Of a stretch of 64,000 nucleotides of DNA, positions 8,257-16,705 are shown piece after piece (within the stretch, counting starts at the first letter, position 1; the number at the start of each line of letters is the position of its first letter). A model generated the notes under the pieces. The model did not search any database and had not been told where the DNA came from. It was given only the letters and a program-made list of their open reading frames with translations. A program made the position numbers and the translations under genes. The DNA comes from Anaerocolumna sp. AGMB13020 (GTDB lineage: Bacteria > Bacillota > Clostridia > Lachnospirales > Lachnospiraceae). Location of the stretch: NCBI RefSeq assembly GCF_033100115.1, contig NZ_CP136910.1, positions 372,001 through 436,000 of the forward strand. Reading direction: 5' to 3'.

Positions 8257-9345
8257 TTATTTGTTCTTTATGCTTTTTACTCCCTCCTCATATTCAAACG
8301 GTTCTTCGCAAGAATATATTTCATCAAAAAATCCCAGATAGAGAATGTCTTCTTCCATGCATTTGATGTCATAAGCCAACCTTTCATCGATTTCCAACTC
8401 TTCCTCCTGGTACAGCATCACCTCAAAAGTATCAATTATTCCTTCGATAAGAGTTACCTGTATAAACAAAGGTAATTTATCCAACATAGAATCTTCTATT
8501 TGCATCTCTGAACGATAACCTCTAAGAACTGTTTCAAAATATTCTGCCATAAACTTCTGACGCTTCCTAACATCCGATTCAAATTGTACCCAACCTACTC
8601 CATGTACCCAAAGATTTGCAAGTTCGTACATATACCAGCAGTAACAGGAATTATCAAAATCAAAAACTGTTATATCTCCCGTATTGTAATCTATCATATA
8701 ATTGCCGTCACTGTAATCAAAATGCACCATCCCAAAAGACTCAGGGCTCTGGTCCAATTCTACCAACGTCTTTAAATATCCGTTTAACTTCTCCTTTAGC
8801 AAAGTATAAGAATCCGGTATCAATTTATTAATATATTCCGCATTATATTTATCAAAAAAGCTATAACGCCTGTGAACAGGAGTATATTTCTTTGATAATT
8901 GATGGAGCTTTCCAAGCACCTTACCGCTGTTGTAAAAATATTCACTTATAGGAACCCCTTCTCTATACTGATAATTATTGTCTGCAAGCTGTATTCCCTT
9001 TGCTTTGTCAAACAAACTTACATAAAAGATTTGCCCCTTAACCGTAATCTCTTCCACAAGGTTTCCTTTTTCTGAACGAATTACATTTGATACACTGCCT
9101 CCATTTTCAAATAGATATCTGATATATTCTGTTTCTCCTAATATGTCATTAAGGCTTCTGTCCTTTAGATATATAATTCTGATTATTTTTCCTTCTGCTG
9201 CTTCTTTTTCGCAGTTGTAAACAATGTTTCTGCCTCCAACATGTGCATTAACAAGTGTAATTTCATATCCTTCCAAACCATAAGTTTCAATTATGTGAGG
9301 CAGCAATTCAGCTGCGTAGGTTCTAATAACTTCATTATAGGTCAT
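8257..9345 (-). CDS. Aminoglycoside phosphotransferase-family kinase
   Basis: A 362-residue protein of the APH / choline-kinase fold. The catalytic loop is GMVHFDYSDGNYM near residue 206 (HxDxxxxN pattern), and the metal-binding aspartate is in TVFDFDNSC near 225. The N-terminal lobe has the expected beta strands but no strict Walker-type loop, as is normal here. The substrate cannot be read from sequence. Relatives include antibiotic kinases, homoserine kinase II and spore-coat CotS-like kinases. It overlaps the upstream GNAT gene by 11 bases and is the last gene of the rsgA-GNAT-kinase operon, behind an attenuator-like leader, so a role in antibiotic stress is possible but unproven. Confidence 0.82.
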   Translation of the reverse strand: MTYNEVIRTYAAELLPHIIETYGLEGYEITLVNAHVGGRNIVYNCEKEAAEGKIIRIIYLKDRSLNDILGETEYIRYLFENGGSVSNVIRSEKGNLVEEITVKGQIFYVSLFDKAKGIQLADNNYQYREGVPISEYFYNSGKVLGKLHQLSKKYTPVHRRYSFFDKYNAEYINKLIPDSYTLLKEKLNGYLKTLVELDQSPESFGMVHFDYSDGNYMIDYNTGDITVFDFDNSCYCWYMYELANLWVHGVGWVQFESDVRKRQKFMAEYFETVLRGYRSEMQIEDSMLDKLPLFIQVTLIEGIIDTFEVMLYQEEELEIDERLAYDIKCMEEDILYLGFFDEIYSCEEPFEYEEGVKSIKNK

Positions 9346-10303
9346 AATATCCCTCTTTTCTCTTCGTTAATATTTTTTCATCAATCCTTCGAGTAACACT
9401 GTTGGTATAGGGTTCAAAGTACTTGTTCCAAAACCTGTAAGCTGTTGGATTATAACTTTCAAAATCCACTCCAAGCAGCTGATATCCTTCCTTGGCAAGC
9501 TCTTCTATCATGGTATTTAACAAGCTCTGAACAATTCCCTGACCTCGTTTTTCCGGCAAACAATATGCCCCGCAGATACTCATCATTTCCTTATTCTCAG
9601 TAATAAAATTCTCTCCGCCCTGGATCACTTCAATATATGCAATTATCTCGTCTTCCTCAAACCCTGCATATATTATGGAATTTCTCATTTCTGCTCTTGA
9701 AAGCCAACTTTGATATTCCTCTATCGTTGAATAAAGAAAGCAGGGACTCTCACTTAAATGAACAGACAGCTGTTCCCGTAAAGTTCTGATTTTGGGAAGG
9801 TCAGCCTGTTCTAAGCGCTTCATTGTTATTTTTGTAGTTTGACGGACAGCTATTTTTTCCATAGTCCTGATTGCATCCATGCATCTTAAACCAAAACCAT
9901 AGGTGAAAAAGGCTTTTTGGGCCTGCTCATCATGTGCGTATAGGGAAATACAATGATAGGTAATATCTTGCTTGATCCAATTTTGTGCTGCCTTTTGATA
10001 TAACATTCGGTAAATAGATTCCTTGTCACCACCTAATGCACCATGGCCATGAAGAGGCGAAAAGATGCCTCTTGCATTTGTACCAAAAGCATTCTCCCAA
10101 GGTTCATAGCAGCATAGAAAGCCAAGCAAGAGCTCTCCTTCTAAGGCTGCTACACCTAATTTATTGTCTGCCAGAGCTGATAAATCCGGAATAATCGTAT
10201 TCTCCAAAAGACAGGGTACGAATTGTCTTTCCTCTTTGTAGTTCTGTTGTATCAGGTTCATTGCCTGTTTTATATGCATATGATCAAAAGTTGTAATAAT
10301 CAT
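9335..10303 (-). CDS. Tandem-GNAT acetyltransferase
   Basis: A 322-residue cytoplasmic protein with two GNAT folds. The C-terminal one (about 165-310) is the active-looking copy: IAYIEVIQGG, then CGAYCLPEKRGQGIVQSLL as the acetyl-CoA pyrophosphate loop, and YNPTAYRFWNKYF near the end. The N-terminal half (about 1-150) is more degenerate. Substrate unknown. The ATG overlaps the rsgA stop (ATGA, 10300-10303), and the downstream kinase gene overlaps it in turn, so the three are tightly coupled. Confidence 0.85.
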   Translation of the reverse strand: MIITTFDHMHIKQAMNLIQQNYKEERQFVPCLLENTIIPDLSALADNKLGVAALEGELLLGFLCCYEPWENAFGTNARGIFSPLHGHGALGGDKESIYRMLYQKAAQNWIKQDITYHCISLYAHDEQAQKAFFTYGFGLRCMDAIRTMEKIAVRQTTKITMKRLEQADLPKIRTLREQLSVHLSESPCFLYSTIEEYQSWLSRAEMRNSIIYAGFEEDEIIAYIEVIQGGENFITENKEMMSICGAYCLPEKRGQGIVQSLLNTMIEELAKEGYQLLGVDFESYNPTAYRFWNKYFEPYTNSVTRRIDEKILTKRKEGYYDL

Positions 10304-11361
10304 TTTTCACCCTTTTTCTTCTTTATTTCTCTTATTTTAATCGCTAGATGTTTTTGATCTTTCTTCCGCAGGTAGGCTGCTTTATTTTCAACAAAGGCAG
10401 TTTCGTTTGTTAAGGACTGATAACTTGCCCAGCGCTCCTTGGTCAGAGCTCCATTTTTAACTGCTGCTTTTATGGCGCAACCAGGTTCACTTTGATGCTT
10501 ACAATCAGAAAATCTGCATTGTCCTAAGTATTGTTCCACATCTGAAAAGCTTTCGCTTAGACCTTCGGTAACATTCCACATACCAAGTTCGCGCATACCT
10601 GGCGTATCAATAATTATCACACCATTGTCCAATCTGTTGAGCTGACGATGAGTAGTTGTATGTCTTCCTTTACTGTCATCTTCACGAATTTCATTAACAG
10701 ACATCACCTCTTTGCCAGCTAATGCATTGACAAGACTTGATTTTCCAACACCCGATGAACCAAGAAATACAATGGTCTTACCTTTCTCCAGATATTCTGT
10801 AAGTCCCTCTAACCCGTATCCAGTTTTGGCACTGACTGCGTGAACCTCTACCCTGTGAGCAGTTTTTCTTGCCAAAGCCAGGTATTCTGAAAAGTCCTCT
10901 GCAAGATCTGCCTTTGTCAGGACTACAACAGGCTTTGCCCCTGACTGCCACGCCTGGGTCAGATACCGCTCTAATCGTTTCGGATTCAGATCGTGGTTAA
11001 GAGATTGCATGATAAATACATAATCAAAATTAGCTGCTACCGTTTGTTCCTTAATGGTTTTTACATAACCTGCCGCATGCCCTGAAAAATCATTTCTGGA
11101 AAACTTTGAAAAACGTCTTAAGGTCTTTAAAATAAGACTATCTCCCTGTTCATTGTACAAGATCTCTACAAAATCACCTGTGGTCGGGAATTCCTCCGTA
11201 CAATTATTGTAATAGACACTGGATTTCAGTTTCGCAGAGCATTCGCCCTGCTCCGTAATAAGGGTATAACTTTCTTTATGCACAGCAGTAACTCTTGCAT
11301 ATATCCCCTGTGCGTTTGCAGAATAATATTCCGGCATAAAGCCGTAGTCTGTTAACTTCAT
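10300..11361 (-). CDS. rsgA: Ribosome small-subunit-dependent GTPase A (RsgA family)
   Basis: A circularly permuted GTPase that checks late 30S subunit assembly. The start chosen is the ATG at 11361 (MKLTDYGFMPEYY), with a strong GGAGGA site five bases upstream; an upstream in-frame ATG at 11421 has none. The 353 residues comprise an N-terminal OB fold (about 20-90), then the permuted motifs: G4 TKAD, G1 GSSGVGKS and G3 DTPGMRE. A zinc-binding CRFSDCKHQSEPGC follows near 280. It is longer than the housekeeping type, and its operon contains a GNAT and an APH-like kinase rather than prpC/prkC and rpe. It may therefore be a second, specialised copy. A 12-codon leader peptide and hairpins precede it. 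Confidence 0.92.
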   Translation of the reverse strand: MKLTDYGFMPEYYSANAQGIYARVTAVHKESYTLITEQGECSAKLKSSVYYNNCTEEFPTTGDFVEILYNEQGDSLILKTLRRFSKFSRNDFSGHAAGYVKTIKEQTVAANFDYVFIMQSLNHDLNPKRLERYLTQAWQSGAKPVVVLTKADLAEDFSEYLALARKTAHRVEVHAVSAKTGYGLEGLTEYLEKGKTIVFLGSSGVGKSSLVNALAGKEVMSVNEIREDDSKGRHTTTHRQLNRLDNGVIIIDTPGMRELGMWNVTEGLSESFSDVEQYLGQCRFSDCKHQSEPGCAIKAAVKNGALTKERWASYQSLTNETAFVENKAAYLRKKDQKHLAIKIREIKKKKGEK

Positions 11362-11439
11362 ATTTCCTCCGATAATGGTTTGTGTTTTTTGCTTCGTTGA
11401 TAAGTCAGTCGTAACTATCACTCCTTTCTGTCTAAAAAA

Positions 11440-11602
11440 AGGCGCAAAAATACCGCAGTAAGCAGCCGTTCATGGCTGATACTGCAGTTGATCAGGCAAA
11501 ATTGCATAAAAATAACACACCCTAAAGTGTGCTGACTTCATAGCATATATTGCGAAATAAAAGCTTCAGTGTTCACGAAAGGTTACTTTTTGGCACACTG
11601 AA
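11440..11602 (-). promoter_or_regulatory. Attenuator-like structured leader of the rsgA operon
   Basis: Between the leader peptide and rsgA the minus strand holds three successive hairpins followed by T-rich DNA. The first is an 8-bp stem TTCAGTGT/ACACTGAA (11602-11565). The second is a 5-bp CACAC/GTGTG stem (11531-11516) followed by TTATTTTTAT. The third and strongest pairs GCAGTA and CAGCC with their complements (11485-11455) and is followed by T5 and, after GCGCC, T7. This is the layout of translation-coupled attenuators in front of antibiotic-resistance genes. The fold was read by eye. Confidence 0.55.
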
Positions 11603-11651
11603 AAAAAGGGGTATAATCCCTATGCAATCAGCGTTGCGCCCATGTTCAGTT

Positions 11652-11690
11652 TTATATTACAGATACCTCAAATAAAGTAGTCTTTTTCAT
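11652..11690 (-). CDS. 12-residue leader peptide upstream of rsgA
   Basis: ATG to TAA encodes MKKTTLFEVSVI. It is preceded by a good site, AAAGGAGTTTATATA, and starts about 38 bases after the predicted transcription start. The basic start followed by a short hydrophobic tail is typical of ribosome-stalling leader peptides that control resistance genes. That it works this way here is inference from position: promoter, peptide, hairpins, then a ribosome-associated GTPase. Confidence 0.5.
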   Translation of the reverse strand: MKKTTLFEVSVI

Positions 11691-11734
11691 TATATAAACT
11701 CCTTTCGTTTCTGAAAAACAGAATTAATAAACAT

Positions 11735-11763
11735 ATATTACCATGCTTTTCGTAATAATTCAA
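11735..11763 (-). promoter_or_regulatory. rsgA operon promoter
   Basis: TTGAAT (11763-11758), 17 bases, TAATAT (11740-11735) on the minus strand. The predicted start, near 11728, gives a leader of about 365 bases before rsgA. Confidence 0.65.
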
Positions 11764-11834
11764 CCCTAATTTTATACCGAATCTTATATAGAACAATTTT
11801 CATATCATAAAGAATTTCTATATCCAAATATTCT

Positions 11835-12065
11835 TATGTCAGAAATAATTCTATATCAGAAACAATCTGTATCAGAATAAATTTTATATCAGAAAAAATT
11901 TTGTATCAGAATAAATTTAATTAAAAAAATTTTTGTATCATAAACAATTTTGCATCAGAAACAATTTTGTATCAGAATAAATTTTATATCAGAAAAAATT
12001 TTGTATTAGAAATAATCTGTATCAGTATAATTTTTATATCAGAAACAATTTTTGTGAGAAACAAT
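11835..12065 (+). repeat. 17-bp AT-rich tandem repeat array
   Basis: About 13 imperfect copies of a unit close to TATCAGAAACAATTTTG, mostly 16-18 bases apart; one unit is stretched by an A/T insertion near 11915. A longer block containing GTATCAGAATAAATTTTA followed by TATCAGAAAAAATTTTG occurs twice, so the array seems to have grown partly by multi-unit duplication. It sits between the terminator of the sugar ABC operon and the rsgA promoter. There is no spacer diversity of the CRISPR kind. Confidence 0.85.
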
Positions 12066-12080
12066 ATTAAATCAATACTT

Positions 12081-12141
12081 AAAAAAATAAAGTTCCTGCT
12101 GATGGCAATTCTGCAAATTAGCAGGCCACAAGCAGGAACTT
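12081..12141 (-). terminator. Terminator of the monosaccharide ABC operon
   Basis: On the minus strand an 11-bp perfect stem AAGTTCCTGCT/AGCAGGAACTT (12141-12131 with 12100-12090) closes a 30-base loop. It is followed by TATTTTTTT. It lies 21 bases after the permease stop codon. Confidence 0.8.
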
Positions 12142-12161
12142 ATGTTTCATCCATTAACGGC

Positions 12162-13358
12162 TTATTTTCTTTTACCTCTTGTTCTTACATCAAAAGCTAC
12201 TGCAATAATAAAAATGACGCCTTTAACGATATACTGGAACGATACATCTACACCCATAAGGTTCATACCGTTGGTCAGGGACATGATTACCAGTGCGCCG
12301 ATTATTGTATTGGTAACTCTTCCGATACCTCCGTTTACAGAAACACCACCGATGTAAGAGGAAGCAATGGCATCCAGCTCGAAGCCAAGTCCTGCCTGAG
12401 GAGAAGCGGAGGAAAGTCTTGAAGTATACAGGATTCCTGCAAGTGCTGCAAGCATACTCATGGAAGCGAAAGCAAAGAAGGTAATCTTCTTGACATTAAC
12501 ACCTGAAAGCTCTGCTGCTTCGGCATTACCACCGATTCCATATATATATCTTCCCAGTTTTGTCTTATTTAACATAAAGTTATAGATAACCAGAACAATT
12601 CCAACGATTACAGCTGTCCAGGGAATACCTTTATAGCCTGCTAACATGGTGACTATTACAATAATGATGATGGAGATAAATACGATTTTTGATAAAAATA
12701 TAGGAGTGGAACTTACTTCAAAATTGTATTTCTGCATATTCTTTCTGGCCTTGATCTGGCTGTAAGTCATAAGCACGACAGCAACGATACCGATTATAAT
12801 GGTCAGGATATGAATACTTCCGCCGGATATAATGTCTGGAATAAAACCGTTGGATAATGCTTTAAAAGTCGGATCATCAACAATTATGGTACCTGTACCT
12901 TGTGTTACCAGGGACAGAAGTCCTCTGAAAATGAACATACCTGCCAAGGTAGTTACGAAAGCCGGCACACCGATTTTTGCAACCAGAAAGCCCTGGTATA
13001 TACCAACTGCAATACCCAGACATAAAATAATTGGTATGACAACCCATACATTTAAACCACTCTTCATTAAAATTGCAGCAACTGCTCCCAGAAAGCCGGC
13101 AACATAACCTACTGACAGGTCTATATGCTTGATAATCAGAATAATCGTCATACCGATAGCAAGTACTGCCACATAACCAGTCTGATTAATAAGATCTGTT
13201 AAATTTCTGGAGGACAGGAACAAACCATTTGTCCTGAATCCAAAAAAGATGAAGATTACCACCAACGCAATGTACATTGCATAATCTCTTACATTGCTTT
13301 TAAGCATCGTTCCTATCTCACTGCCCAGGGATATCTTTGTCTTTGTGTTTTCTTTCAT
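12162..13358 (-). CDS. Monosaccharide ABC permease (GguB/XylH type)
   Basis: A 398-residue integral membrane protein of the branched-chain/ribose permease family (BPD_transp_2). It forms the channel of a CUT2 sugar importer. About ten hydrophobic helices can be followed, beginning near residue 26, with the polar insert KARKNMQKYNFEV about two-thirds of the way to the centre. The conserved cytoplasmic loop GGNAEAAELSGVNVKK sits near 277-292, and PQAGLGFELDAIASSYIGG near 320. It follows the ATPase gene by 23 bases and ends the operon. Length and the ATPase partner fit the GguB/MmsB group. Confidence 0.92.
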   Translation of the reverse strand: MKENTKTKISLGSEIGTMLKSNVRDYAMYIALVVIFIFFGFRTNGLFLSSRNLTDLINQTGYVAVLAIGMTIILIIKHIDLSVGYVAGFLGAVAAILMKSGLNVWVVIPIILCLGIAVGIYQGFLVAKIGVPAFVTTLAGMFIFRGLLSLVTQGTGTIIVDDPTFKALSNGFIPDIISGGSIHILTIIIGIVAVVLMTYSQIKARKNMQKYNFEVSSTPIFLSKIVFISIIIIVIVTMLAGYKGIPWTAVIVGIVLVIYNFMLNKTKLGRYIYGIGGNAEAAELSGVNVKKITFFAFASMSMLAALAGILYTSRLSSASPQAGLGFELDAIASSYIGGVSVNGGIGRVTNTIIGALVIMSLTNGMNLMGVDVSFQYIVKGVIFIIAVAFDVRTRGKRK

Positions 13359-13381
13359 ACGTATACCTCCTTTACCCCTCT

Positions 13382-14908
13382 CTATACTCTTGTGGCCATT
13401 GCCATGACTTTTTGTTCTGTTGCTTCTTCTGCGGTGACTTCCCCTGTTATGGTTCCTTCAGACATAACATAGATTCTGTCACTCATACCGAGTACTTCAA
13501 GAAGCTCAGAAGAAATCATGATAATACTCATCCCCTGTTCCACCAGTCGATTCATCAAGGAATAGATTTCAAATTTCGCACCTACGTCAATACCTCTGGT
13601 AGGTTCATCCAATATCAATACTTTCGGGCCGACGAAAAGCCATTTTGCCAGGGATACTTTCTGCTGATTTCCACCGCTTAGATTTCCTACAATCTGTTTG
13701 ATCGAAGGCGCCTTTATTCCAATGGATTTCTTAAAATCATTTGCAACGTTGATTTCTTCGTTTTCATTAATGACCAGACCTTCTGTCAGTTTTCCAAGAT
13801 TGGCAATGGTGGTATTGTATTTAATGTCCTGAATCAATACAAGACCGTTGCCTTTTCTGTCCTCCGTAACATATGCAATTCCTGCATCCATCGCAGCTTT
13901 GGGGTGATTCAGACGTTTCTCGGCTCCGTTTATTTTAATTTGACCATTTGTTATCTTATAGCCTGGTGTATTACCGAATACACTTAAAGCGAACTCCGTT
14001 CTTCCTGCCCCCATAAGGCCTGCAATACCTACAATTTCACCTTTACGGACATTTATATTAATATCATGGAGAATTTCCCTGTCTGATTCCGGATCATATA
14101 CCGTCCAGTTCTTTACCTCCAGACATACCTCACCGTCCTGGTACTTTTCCCTTTTCGGATAGATATTTTCGATTTCTCTTCCCACCATGTATTTGATGAT
14201 TTCCTGTTCTGTAATCTTCTGTTCTTTCGCATCCATGGAACAGATAGTGGAACCATCTCTTACAACAGTAACCGTGTCGGCTATGGAAACAATTTCTTTT
14301 AATTTGTGGGATATCATAATACTTGTTACCCCCTGCTCCTTTAACTCTCTTAAAAGGTCCAGCAGATTGGCACTGTCATCCTCATTTAAAGCAGCTGTAG
14401 GTTCATCCAGAATTAGAAGTTTTACATTTTTGCTCAAAGCTTTGGCTATCTCTACCAATTGCCTGTTACCTACACCCAGATCCTTGATTTTTGTGGAAGG
14501 ATTGATATTAAGTCTTACTTTCTTCAGCAATTTTGCTGCTTCAACGATGGTCTGATTCCAATTAATGACCTTACCTTCCATTATTTCGTGACCAAAATAA
14601 ATGTTCTCATACACACTAAGTTCAGGAATCAATGCCAATTCCTGATAAATGATGGCTATTCCTGCACTTTCACTGTCTGCTATTGATTTAAACTGCACTG
14701 TTTCATTGTTATAAACTATATCACCGCCATAGGTGCCGTAAGGGTATACCCCTGATAATACCTTCATGAGGGTGGACTTGCCGGCTCCGTTCTCACCGAC
14801 AAGGCAATGAATCTCACCGCGCTGTACTTTGAAATTCACATTGCTCAAAGCTTTCACACCGGGAAATTCCTTGACAATATTCCGCATTTCTAAAATATAG
14901 TCACTCAT
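13382..14908 (-). CDS. Monosaccharide ABC ATPase, two-domain (GguA/XylG type)
   Basis: Energises the CUT2 importer with two ATP-binding cassettes in one chain. Domain 1 has Walker A GENGAGKST near 39 and LDEPTAALN; domain 2 has the degenerate P-loop GLMGAGRTEFA near 290, signature LSGGNQQKVSLAKW and LDEPTRGID. Degeneracy of the second P-loop is normal in this family. The start preferred is MSDYILEMRN at 14908; an ATG four codons upstream (14920) is possible. The gene is separated from the binding-protein gene by 281 bases holding two strong hairpins, which probably lowers its expression relative to the binding protein. Confidence 0.92.
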   Translation of the reverse strand: MSDYILEMRNIVKEFPGVKALSNVNFKVQRGEIHCLVGENGAGKSTLMKVLSGVYPYGTYGGDIVYNNETVQFKSIADSESAGIAIIYQELALIPELSVYENIYFGHEIMEGKVINWNQTIVEAAKLLKKVRLNINPSTKIKDLGVGNRQLVEIAKALSKNVKLLILDEPTAALNEDDSANLLDLLRELKEQGVTSIMISHKLKEIVSIADTVTVVRDGSTICSMDAKEQKITEQEIIKYMVGREIENIYPKREKYQDGEVCLEVKNWTVYDPESDREILHDININVRKGEIVGIAGLMGAGRTEFALSVFGNTPGYKITNGQIKINGAEKRLNHPKAAMDAGIAYVTEDRKGNGLVLIQDIKYNTTIANLGKLTEGLVINENEEINVANDFKKSIGIKAPSIKQIVGNLSGGNQQKVSLAKWLFVGPKVLILDEPTRGIDVGAKFEIYSLMNRLVEQGMSIIMISSELLEVLGMSDRIYVMSEGTITGEVTAEEATEQKVMAMATRV

Positions 14909-15001
14909 TTTTTCACCCATCCTTCTGTTCTGATTTTCGTTCTGGCTGTTGCTGCTTTCATATCCTCTTCTATTACCATTTATGCTGCTTATTTATGTTG
15001 G

Positions 15002-15048
15002 ACTGGTTAGCGTCAGCCTTTTTGTTAAGGCTTTATCTCTTAACCAGT
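15002..15048 (-). other. Branched intercistronic hairpin
   Basis: An outer 8-bp stem ACTGGTTA/TAACCAGT encloses an inner 6-bp stem AGCCTT/AAGGCT. There is no T-run in the direction of transcription. Together with the larger hairpin at 15070-15131 it fills the space between the binding-protein and ATPase genes. Confidence 0.5.
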
Positions 15049-15069
15049 AATAATCTCATTCAATAAATT

Positions 15070-15131
15070 ACCGGTAAAAGGAGGGTATAATTTACATTCT
15101 GGTCTTTTATACTGCTGCTCCTTTTACCGGT
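15070..15131 (-). other. Long intercistronic hairpin after binding-protein gene
   Basis: A perfect 14-bp inverted repeat ACCGGTAAAAGGAG / CTCCTTTTACCGGT closes a 34-base loop, 59 bases after the binding-protein stop. Such structures usually protect the upstream message from 3' exonucleases or partly terminate, giving more binding protein than transporter. On the minus strand it is followed by AATTTATTG, not a clean T-run. Confidence 0.65.
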
Positions 15132-15189
15132 TAAATGTGATTCCTTTAATCTGATTAAAACAGATTCCTTTATTCCTGTAAAATTCAGA

Positions 15190-16299
15190 TTACTTTAATC
15201 CTGTAAAATCAGACTCTTTATAGTATCCGGAATCGATTAATGCTTCTTTTACATTTTCCTTTGTAACAACGATGATCGGTGTCTGTTTTGCTTTAACATC
15301 CACTTTCTCATTGTTATAAGTTGAATCTGTCTGAGGTTCTTTCCCTTCCATAACTGTGATAGCCATACCCATAGCATCACTGGCAAGAGTACGTGTATCT
15401 TTAAATACTGTCATAGACTGCTTTCCATCGATTACATACTGTACAGATGCTTTTTCACTATCCTGACCAGTAATGAAATATTCGGAAACATCGGAATCCG
15501 CTGCAAAAACATCTGCGATGGAACGTGCTGTTCCGTCATTAGGAGCTAAAACATAACATTTTCCTTTATCTGCAGCACTTACTGCTGTTAAATGTGCTTC
15601 GGCCTTGGATTTTGCTTCGTTGAAATCCCAGTTTGTGGTGACCTGACCGATTATAGCAGCCAGCTGATCACGGGTAAGTTCTTTGCTGCCCTGAACTGCG
15701 GTTGCTTCAGCAGAATTCTTTATTACAAAGGTCCCGTCAGCAATCTTAGGCTGTAAAATATTCCATGCGCCCTGGAAGAAAAGGAATGCATTATTATCTG
15801 TAGCTGCTCCTGCATACAGATAAAGGGGATTGCCCTGACCGGTAGCATTATCAGCTAAATATTTTCCCATTGCTTCTCCAACTGCAACACTGTCAAAGGT
15901 TACATAATAATCTACTGCATCAGTTCCTGTTATTAATCTGTCATATGCAATTACAGTTACGCCTGCTGCTTTTGCTGCTTCTACACTGGCAGCTGCTGCT
16001 GCACCGTCATGTGCACAGATAATCAATACTTTTATTCCTTTAGCAATTAAGGTTTCAACATTTGTTTTCTCATTTGCGGAAGACCCCTGACTGAATAATA
16101 CTTCTACTGAATAGTTTGTATCTTTGATAACGGACTCGAATTTCTCCTTATCCTGAAGCCATCTTGGTTCATCCTTGGTAGGAAGAACGATTCCTACATC
16201 CACTTTTCCTTTTCCGCTTGTACTTGTGCTGCCCCCGCTGCATCCTGCCAGTGAAAATACCATCACCATACAAAGAAGTACTGCCAACATTTTTTTCAT
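15190..16299 (-). CDS. Monosaccharide-binding lipoprotein (ChvE/XylF type)
   Basis: A 369-residue extracellular receptor of a CUT2 importer (periplasmic-binding-protein type 1 fold). A lipoprotein signal ends in FSLAGC (C20). The mature protein begins VDVGIVLPTKDEPRWLQDKEKFES. Sugar-ring-contacting positions are suggested by IAYDRLI, DNNAFLFFQGAW and LAPNDGTARS. The strings match ChvE-like receptors of galactose, glucose, arabinose or xylose; the exact sugar cannot be read. It is the first gene of the operon with the GguA and GguB homologues, behind a 400-base regulatory region with inverted repeats. Confidence 0.92.
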   Translation of the reverse strand: MKKMLAVLLCMVMVFSLAGCSGGSTSTSGKGKVDVGIVLPTKDEPRWLQDKEKFESVIKDTNYSVEVLFSQGSSANEKTNVETLIAKGIKVLIICAHDGAAAAASVEAAKAAGVTVIAYDRLITGTDAVDYYVTFDSVAVGEAMGKYLADNATGQGNPLYLYAGAATDNNAFLFFQGAWNILQPKIADGTFVIKNSAEATAVQGSKELTRDQLAAIIGQVTTNWDFNEAKSKAEAHLTAVSAADKGKCYVLAPNDGTARSIADVFAADSDVSEYFITGQDSEKASVQYVIDGKQSMTVFKDTRTLASDAMGMAITVMEGKEPQTDSTYNNEKVDVKAKQTPIIVVTKENVKEALIDSGYYKESDFTGLK

Positions 16300-16643
16300 A
16301 AATACAATCCGCCCTTCTGATATTATATAGTTTTTAGCTTTTGCATCCCGCTTTTTTCATCTGGAGAAATCGATTTAGATTATCCTTTCAAGTATAATAC
16401 TGAGCTTCCAGGAACGAAGCACTTAAAAGCCATCCTTCGATTCAACAAATATATTTGCGGTATGCTTTGCTGTTTTCGTTACATCTACATGTTACAATAT
16501 ACAATAAATTTCAACAATGGACTGTATTGTTGTACATTATTACTATATTGCTATTCTTCTACTTTCAAATATGAATAAGGATATTATTTTGCGGTCACAT
16601 TTTCTTCATAGCAATATAGTATAGTTACTGGTATTAACCCAAT
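16300..16643 (-). promoter_or_regulatory. Regulatory region of the monosaccharide ABC operon
   Basis: No gene is present. Two dyads stand out. CAACAAT/ATTGTTG is at 16512-16518 and 16526-16532. A 14-bp perfect inverted repeat, TACTATATTGCTAT / ATAGCAATATAGTA, is at 16541-16554 and 16608-16621, with 53 bases between arms. They could be sites for a two-component or LacI-type regulator. A TATTAT (minus strand, near 16400) is a possible -10, but I cannot pair it with a good -35. Confidence 0.45.
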
Positions 16644-16686
16644 AAAAAAATCGTGGTATAATCACATGACTATACCACGATTTTTG
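16644..16686 (-). terminator. Terminator of the beta-glucoside PTS operon
   Basis: A perfect 15-bp stem (16646-16660 with 16671-16685) closes a 10-base loop, and the minus strand continues with an unbroken T-run. It starts 20 bases after the EIIA stop codon. Confidence 0.9.
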
Positions 16687-16705
16687 CTTGTAAGAATGTT
16701 TTGCT

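Noticed and set aside
8194..8475. A 93-codon plus-strand frame overlapping the end of the kinase gene
   Set aside because: It is antisense to the APH-like gene; its hydrophobic look comes from the T-rich strand.
11835..12065. Possible replication origin (AT-rich iterons)
   Set aside because: No DnaA-box pattern, no rep or dna genes nearby, and a chromosomal metabolic context.
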